A model generated the notes under the pieces. The model was not told the DNA's origin and did not search any database. It worked only from the letters and a program-made list of their open reading frames with translations. The position numbers were made by a program, and so were the translations under genes. A stretch of DNA of 45,068 nt from Methylobacteriaceae bacterium (GTDB taxonomy: Bacteria > Pseudomonadota > Alphaproteobacteria > Rhizobiales > Beijerinckiaceae): contig JAEULW010000212.1 in assembly GCA_016793505.1 (NCBI GenBank), forward strand, positions 1-45,068. Reading direction: 5' to 3'. Below are positions 40,850 through 45,068 of this stretch, one piece after another; positions within the stretch are counted from its first letter, which is position 1; every line of letters starts with the position of its first letter.

Positions 40850-42055
40850 ATGAGCAAAATCCTGATCGACCGTCGCGCCGCGCTCGCCGGCGCCGCCGCC
40901 CTCGCGGCGGCCGCCGCCGCGCCCCGCGCCACCCTTGCGCAGGCCGGCCCGATCCGCATCGGCATGATCGTGCCGCTCACCGGTTCGGGCGGCCCCTATG
41001 GCCCCGTCATGGCGAAGGCCGTGAAGGCCGTCGCCGACGAGATCAACGCCGCCGGCGGCGTGCTCGGCCGCAAGCTCGAGATCCTCGTCGAGGACGACCA
41101 GACCAATCCGGAAGCCGGCGTGCGCGCCGCCCGCAAGCTGATCGACGTCGACAAGGTGACGGCGATCTGCGGCACCTGGGCCTCCTCGGTGACGACGGCG
41201 GTCGCGCCGCTGTGCTGGGAGTCGAAGACCTTCCTCGCCACCGTCTCCGGCGCCGATTCGATCACGCTGCTGCCGCATCAGGGCTTCCTCGTGCGCACCC
41301 AGCCGAACACCACGCTGCAGGGCCGCAAGTTCGGCGAGTTCGCGCTCGAGCAGGGCGCCAAGCGCGTCTTCTTCCTGACGCCGCAGACGCCCTTCGCCGA
41401 CAGCCAGTTCGTGAACATCAAGGCGGCGGTCGAGAAAGGCGGCGGCGTCGCCGAACGCCTGATCTACGACGACAAGAAGCCGTCCTACCGCACCGAGCTC
41501 GATCAGGCGCTCGCCTTCAAGCCGGACGCGCTGGTCTTCGGCGGCTACACCGCCGACACCACCGTGCTGGTGAAGGATGTGTTCCGCGCCGGCTTCTCCG
41601 GCAAGAAGATCGCCTTCGCCTATTCCGTCAACCAGAAGCTGGTCGACGGCGTGCCGGCCGAGGCGGTCGAGGGGATCTACACGATCGCCCCCTCGCCGGC
41701 CGAAGGCTCGAACGCCCACAAGCGCCTCGTGAAGATGATCGGCATGGACAATCCCGATCCCTACACGACGCAGGTCTACGACCACATCAATCTCATCGCC
41801 ATGGCGATCGCCCAGGCCGGCGAGGCCTCCGGCGCGGCGATCAGGGACGCCATCCGCAAGGTCAGCCAGGCGCCGGGCGGCGAGAAGGTCGACAATGCGC
41901 TCGACGGGCTGAAAGCCATCGCGGCGAAAAAGCCGGTCGATTATGACGGCGCCAGCGGCCCCTGCGACTTCACCGACATCGGCGACATCGCCGACTGCAA
42001 GTTCCGCTACGAGCAGGTGAAGGCGGGCAAGATCGCGCTGGTCAAGATCGCGTGA
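40850..42055 (+). CDS. ABC transporter substrate-binding protein, branched-chain amino acid (LivK/HAAT) type
   Basis: 401 residues. The N-terminus MSKILIDRRAALAGAAALAAAAAAPRATLAQA carries an Arg pair before the hydrophobic part, so it may be exported by Tat. The mature protein is a type I periplasmic binding protein: IRIGMIVPLTGSGGPYG, AVADEINAAGGVLGRKLEILVEDDQTNPEAGVRAARKLI and KPDALVFGGYTADTTVLVKDVF. AAGGGAG lies about eight bases before the ATG. Cys residues near 124, 139, 370 and 380 are unusual in this family but need not be functional. The stop overlaps the next start as GTGA. The ligand is unknown; the amidohydrolase downstream suggests an amide or small peptide. Confidence 0.92.
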   Translation: MSKILIDRRAALAGAAALAAAAAAPRATLAQAGPIRIGMIVPLTGSGGPYGPVMAKAVKAVADEINAAGGVLGRKLEILVEDDQTNPEAGVRAARKLIDVDKVTAICGTWASSVTTAVAPLCWESKTFLATVSGADSITLLPHQGFLVRTQPNTTLQGRKFGEFALEQGAKRVFFLTPQTPFADSQFVNIKAAVEKGGGVAERLIYDDKKPSYRTELDQALAFKPDALVFGGYTADTTVLVKDVFRAGFSGKKIAFAYSVNQKLVDGVPAEAVEGIYTIAPSPAEGSNAHKRLVKMIGMDNPDPYTTQVYDHINLIAMAIAQAGEASGAAIRDAIRKVSQAPGGEKVDNALDGLKAIAAKKPVDYDGASGPCDFTDIGDIADCKFRYEQVKAGKIALVKIA

Positions 42056-42915
42056 CGCCGCTCGCCCAGGCGATTCTCAACGGTCTGATGACGGGGGCGC
42101 TGATCGCCGCCCCCGCCGTCGGCTTCACGACGATCTTCGCCGTGCTGCGCTATCCCTCCTTCGCCATCGCCGCGCATGCGACGCTCGGCGCCTTCGCGGC
42201 GTGGTATGTCAATACGCGGCTCGGCGCCGGCGTGCCTTTGTCGGTCGCCGTCGGTTTCCTGTTCGCCGCGCTCGTCGGCGGCTCGCTCGAGCACGCCGCT
42301 TTGCGCGGGCTGCGCGGCGCCGGCGCGCTCACCGTCTCCATCGGCTCGATCGCGCTCAACCTCGTGCTCGAGAACGCGGTGCGCTTCTCCTTCGGCAACG
42401 ATCTGCGCGGCTATGATCTGCCGCTCGCGCCCGATCTGCGCTTCGCCGGCCTGCGCGTCGGCGCGCAGCAGATCGAGACGCTGGTCTTCGCCGCCGCCAT
42501 CATGGCCGCTGTCTTCATCTTCCTGCGCTACACGCGCTTCGGCCGCGCCATGCGCGCCGTCGCCGACAATCCCGATCTTGCGCGCCTGAAGGGCGTCGAT
42601 CCCGAGCGCATCGCCGTCGCCGCGCTGATGCTCGGGGCCGGCCTCGCCGGCGCCGGCGGCGTGCTGATCGGCCTCGACACCTCGATCGATCCGCTGACCG
42701 GCTTCCGCGTGCTGCTCTCGGTCTTCGCCGCCGCCGTGCTCGGCGGACTCGGCTCGATCCCCGGCGCCGTCGTCGGCGCGCTGGCGCTCGGCGTCGCCGA
42801 GGAGCTGGCGCTGCTCGTCCTGCCCGCGACCTACCGCACCGGCGTCGGCTTTCTGGCGATCCTGCTGATGCTCACCTTCCGCCCGCGCGGTCTGCTCGGC
42901 GAGCGGGCGGTCTGA
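42052..42915 (+). CDS. HAAT-type ABC transporter permease (LivH-like)
   Basis: 287 residues with GTG start at 42052, overlapping the binding-protein stop by four bases. The signature region is GFTTIFAVLRYPSFAIAAHATLGAFAAWY, a variant of the LivH FGv.rv.NlAHG motif; the loop FGRAMRAVADNPDLARLKGVDPERIAV contacts the ATPases. About eight helices. It forms the channel with the LivM-like protein, which starts two bases later. Confidence 0.92.
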   Translation: MTPLAQAILNGLMTGALIAAPAVGFTTIFAVLRYPSFAIAAHATLGAFAAWYVNTRLGAGVPLSVAVGFLFAALVGGSLEHAALRGLRGAGALTVSIGSIALNLVLENAVRFSFGNDLRGYDLPLAPDLRFAGLRVGAQQIETLVFAAAIMAAVFIFLRYTRFGRAMRAVADNPDLARLKGVDPERIAVAALMLGAGLAGAGGVLIGLDTSIDPLTGFRVLLSVFAAAVLGGLGSIPGAVVGALALGVAEELALLVLPATYRTGVGFLAILLMLTFRPRGLLGERAV

Positions 42916-42916
42916 C

Positions 42917-43819
42917 ATGCTCGCCTATCTGATCTTCACCCTGACGATCGGCGGCATTTACGCGCTGCTGGCGCTCGCCCTCAATCTCGTCTGGGGCGGG
43001 GCCGGCCTCGTCAATCTCGGCCTTGCCGGCTTCTTCGCCGTCGGCGCCTATGCGAGCGCGCTGGCGACGGGCGCCGGCGCGCCGATCCTGATCGGCTGGG
43101 GCGCGGCGATCCTCGCCGGCCTCCTCGCCGGCTTCCTCGTCACTTTCGCGACGCTCAGGCTGCGCGACGATTATCTCGCCATCGTCACGCTGGGCTTCGC
43201 CGAGATCGTCCGGCTCGTCGCGCTCAACGAGCGCTGGCTGACGAAGGGCGCGGACGGCGTCTCCGGCGTGCGCGCCCCGTTCAAGGCCGAACTCGGCGTG
43301 GCGGGATTCAATTTCTTCTATCTGACGCTCGTTGCGGCGATCGCCTGTCTCGTCTGGCTGGCGCTGCGCCGTCTCGATCTGTCGCCCTGGGGCCGCGCGG
43401 CCAAGGCCGTGCGCGAGGATCAGGAGCTGGCGCGCTTCGCCGGCAAGCGCGTGTTGCGCATCAAGTTCGAGGCCTTCGCCGTCTCCGCCGCGATCGCGGC
43501 GCTCGCCGGCGCGCTCTATGCGCATTTCACCAGCTATGTCTCGCCCGATCATTTCCAGCCGCTGATCACCATCTACGTGTTTCTCGCGGTGACGGCCGGC
43601 GGCGTCGGCCGGCCGCTCGGCGCGCTGGTCGGCGGCTATGGCGTCGTGCTGTTTCTCGAGGCGACGCGGTTTCTCGCCGGGATGACTCCGGGCCTCGCGC
43701 CCGTGCAGGTCGCCGCGCTGCGCGAGATCGTCATCGGCGCGAGCCTTCTCGCCGTGCTGCATCTGCGCCCGCAGGGCGTCTTCGCCGAACGTCCGCCGAA
43801 AGCTCCGAGGCTTCCATGA
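42917..43819 (+). CDS. HAAT-type ABC transporter permease (LivM-like)
   Basis: 300 residues. It has LVWGGAGLVNLGLAGFFAVGAYASALA, a LivM-type motif in the first third, LRDDYLAIVTLGFAEIVRLV in the middle and the coupling loop PWGRAAKAVREDQELARFAGKRVLRIKFEAFAVSA. The end LHLRPQGVFAERPPK is typical. It overlaps the GAF gene by four bases (ATGA, 43816-43819), tying that gene to the transporter. Confidence 0.92.
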   Translation: MLAYLIFTLTIGGIYALLALALNLVWGGAGLVNLGLAGFFAVGAYASALATGAGAPILIGWGAAILAGLLAGFLVTFATLRLRDDYLAIVTLGFAEIVRLVALNERWLTKGADGVSGVRAPFKAELGVAGFNFFYLTLVAAIACLVWLALRRLDLSPWGRAAKAVREDQELARFAGKRVLRIKFEAFAVSAAIAALAGALYAHFTSYVSPDHFQPLITIYVFLAVTAGGVGRPLGALVGGYGVVLFLEATRFLAGMTPGLAPVQVAALREIVIGASLLAVLHLRPQGVFAERPPKAPRLP

Positions 43820-44295
43820 CCGATCATCTCAGCCTGCTCATCGACCGTCTCGCCGAACCGGGCCAGCCCGCAACTCTGTATCGCGCCCTCGAGGAGACGA
43901 CGCGCGCGCTCGTCGGCCACCGGCTGTTCACGCTGCTCTATGTCGACGGGCAGGACGTGGCGCGCGTCTGGTCGTCGCATCCCGCGCAGTATCCGGTGAC
44001 CGGCCGCAAGACCATGGGCGCGACGCCCTGGGGCAAGCAGGTTCTGATCGAGAAGCGCGCTTTTCTCGGCCGCGACATGGATGCGATCCGCTGGGCTTTC
44101 TACGATCACGAGCTGATCGCCTCGCTCGGCTGCGGTGCGTCGATCAACATCCCGGTCGTCTATGACGGCGCGGCGATCGGCACGATGAATCTGCTCGACG
44201 CCGAATTCGCCTATGACGAGGATCATGTCGCGCGCGTGCGTCCGCTCGCCGCCGCGCTCGTCCCCGCCTTCCTGCTCGCCCGTCGCCAAGCCTGA
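43816..44295 (+). CDS. Small GAF-domain protein
   Basis: 159 residues that are almost only a GAF fold: LYRALEETTRALVGHRLFTLLYVDGQDVARVW, then GKQVLIEKRAFLGRDMDAI and LGCGASINIPVVYDGAAIGTMNLLDAEFAYDEDHVARVRPLAAALVPAFL. GAF domains bind small ligands, so it may sense the transported compound or a product. There is no output domain, signal peptide or membrane segment. A single cysteine in LGCGAS argues against the free-methionine-sulfoxide reductase type, which needs several. It is coupled to the LivM-like gene by ATGA and is eight bases before the amidohydrolase. Its partner is unknown. Confidence 0.83.
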   Translation: MTDHLSLLIDRLAEPGQPATLYRALEETTRALVGHRLFTLLYVDGQDVARVWSSHPAQYPVTGRKTMGATPWGKQVLIEKRAFLGRDMDAIRWAFYDHELIASLGCGASINIPVVYDGAAIGTMNLLDAEFAYDEDHVARVRPLAAALVPAFLLARRQA

Positions 44296-44303
44296 GGTTC
44301 GAC

Positions 44304-45068
44304 ATGACCAGCCTGCTGATCAAGAACGCCCGCATCGTCGATGGAACCGCGCCCGAGCCCTCCGCGCCGACCAACGTGCTGATCGAGAACGGCGTCATCC
44401 GCGAGGTCGGCCGCAAGGCCGCCGCGAAGGGCGCCGAGGCGCTCGACATCGGCCGCCGCACGCTGATGCCGGGGCTGATCGATTGCCACGTCCATGTCGT
44501 GTCCTGGACCGCCAATCTCGGGCTGAACGGCGCCGCGCCCGACGCGCTCGTCACGGTGCGCGCCCTCGCCATCATGAACGCCATGCTGATGCGCGGCTTC
44601 ACCACGGTGCGCGACGTCGGCGGCGCGACGCATGCGTTGCGCCTCGCCGCCGCCGAGTCCGGCGTCGCGACGCCGCGCCTGTCGCTCTCCGGCAAGGCGC
44701 TGAGCCAGACCGGCGGCCATTGCGATTTCCGCGGCCGCTGGGACGACCGGCCGGTGATACAGACCGGCTTCCGTCTCGGCGCGCTCGGCCGCATCTGCGA
44801 CGGGATCGACGAGGTGCGTCGGGCAAGCCGCGAGGAGATCAAGGGCGGCGCCGACTTCATCAAGATCATGGCCAATGGCGGCGTCGCCTCGCCGACCGAT
44901 CCGATCCACTTCTTCGGCTTCTCGCGCGAGGAGATCATCGCGATCGTCGAGGAGGCGAGGGGGGCGGGAACCTACGTCTCGGCCCATCTCTACACCGACG
45001 AGGCGATCCGCCGCGCCGTCGAATGCGGCGTCCATTCGCTCGAGCACTGCAACCTGATCAGGCCCGAA
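44304..45068 (+). CDS. Metal-dependent amidohydrolase, N-terminal part (cut by window edge)
   Basis: 255 N-terminal residues; the C-terminus is outside the window. It is an amidohydrolase-superfamily TIM barrel: the first metal pair is His62-x-His64 in LIDCHVHVVS, the likely carboxylated lysine is Lys187 in GGADFIKIMANGGVASP, and further metal-site histidines are His228 in VSAHLYTDEAI and His248 in SLEHCN. The N-terminal small beta domain (about 1-55) begins LLIKNARIVDGTAPEP. This set resembles the group with Xaa-Arg/Lys or Xaa-Pro dipeptidases from Caulobacter, so hydrolysis of an imported dipeptide or N-acyl amide is plausible but not proven. It is at least seventh in the HAAT operon. Confidence 0.88.
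   Translation, partial: MTSLLIKNARIVDGTAPEPSAPTNVLIENGVIREVGRKAAAKGAEALDIGRRTLMPGLIDCHVHVVSWTANLGLNGAAPDALVTVRALAIMNAMLMRGFTTVRDVGGATHALRLAAAESGVATPRLSLSGKALSQTGGHCDFRGRWDDRPVIQTGFRLGALGRICDGIDEVRRASREEIKGGADFIKIMANGGVASPTDPIHFFGFSREEIIAIVEEARGAGTYVSAHLYTDEAIRRAVECGVHSLEHCNLIRPE

Overview
The window is high-GC (about 70% by eye), densely coded DNA from an alphaproteobacterium, most likely of the order Hyphomicrobiales (Rhizobiales). This rests on a dsbA-smc pair, a complete Caulobacter-type flp-cpaABCDEF-tadBC pilus cluster, the TrmN6/DUF2007 pair divergent from a polyprenyl diphosphate synthase, and CtrA-like TTAA-N7-TTAA sites. Genus cannot be fixed from the sequence alone. I see no phage, insertion sequence, tRNA, rRNA or CRISPR; this is chromosomal DNA with many transport operons.

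Layout. 1-2002 (minus): the N-terminal part of smc and a DsbA-family thiol oxidoreductase. 2368-6535 (minus): LysR regulator, D-serine-dehydratase-like PLP enzyme and membrane-bound class III cyclase, the last two coupled by TGATG. 6643-12434 (plus): CaiB/BaiF CoA transferase and a full branched-chain-type (HAAT) ABC transporter. A 17-bp dyad that fits the LysR consensus lies in the divergent promoter. 12442-13872 (minus): a trypsin-like protease and a PEPxxWA-CTERM surface protein with a clear terminator. 14056-16639 (plus): a NitT/TauT-type ABC importer. 16643-19239 (minus): M17 aminopeptidase, MarR regulator and NlpC/P60 hydrolase. 19363-20190 (plus): a TadD-like TPR lipoprotein. 20197-27997 (minus): a seven-gene sugar or sugar-acid uptake and catabolism operon (DapA-family lyase, CUT1 ABC importer, extended SDR, and an IclR regulator fused to an SMP-30/gluconolactonase domain). 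28108-36892 (minus): the Tad/Flp pilus cluster. 37077-39207: TrmN6, DUF2007 and polyprenyl diphosphate synthase. 39359-45068 (plus): a second HAAT transporter with a GAF protein and an amidohydrolase cut by the window edge.

How the genes work together. Three importer operons each carry their own metabolic or regulatory genes, so they look like self-contained uptake-and-use modules: acid plus CoA transfer, sugar plus lactonase and aldolase, and amide or peptide plus amidohydrolase. The sugar operon is the most distinctive. Its apparent regulator is fused to a lactonase domain that keeps its metal ligands, and its promoter carries a perfect 13-bp palindrome inside a 9-bp inverted repeat. A second theme is surface attachment. 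The Tad genes, the displaced tadD and the PEP-CTERM gene all have CtrA-like sites upstream, which suggests joint cell-cycle control. All functions are inferred from recognisable motifs and gene order; no database search was run.
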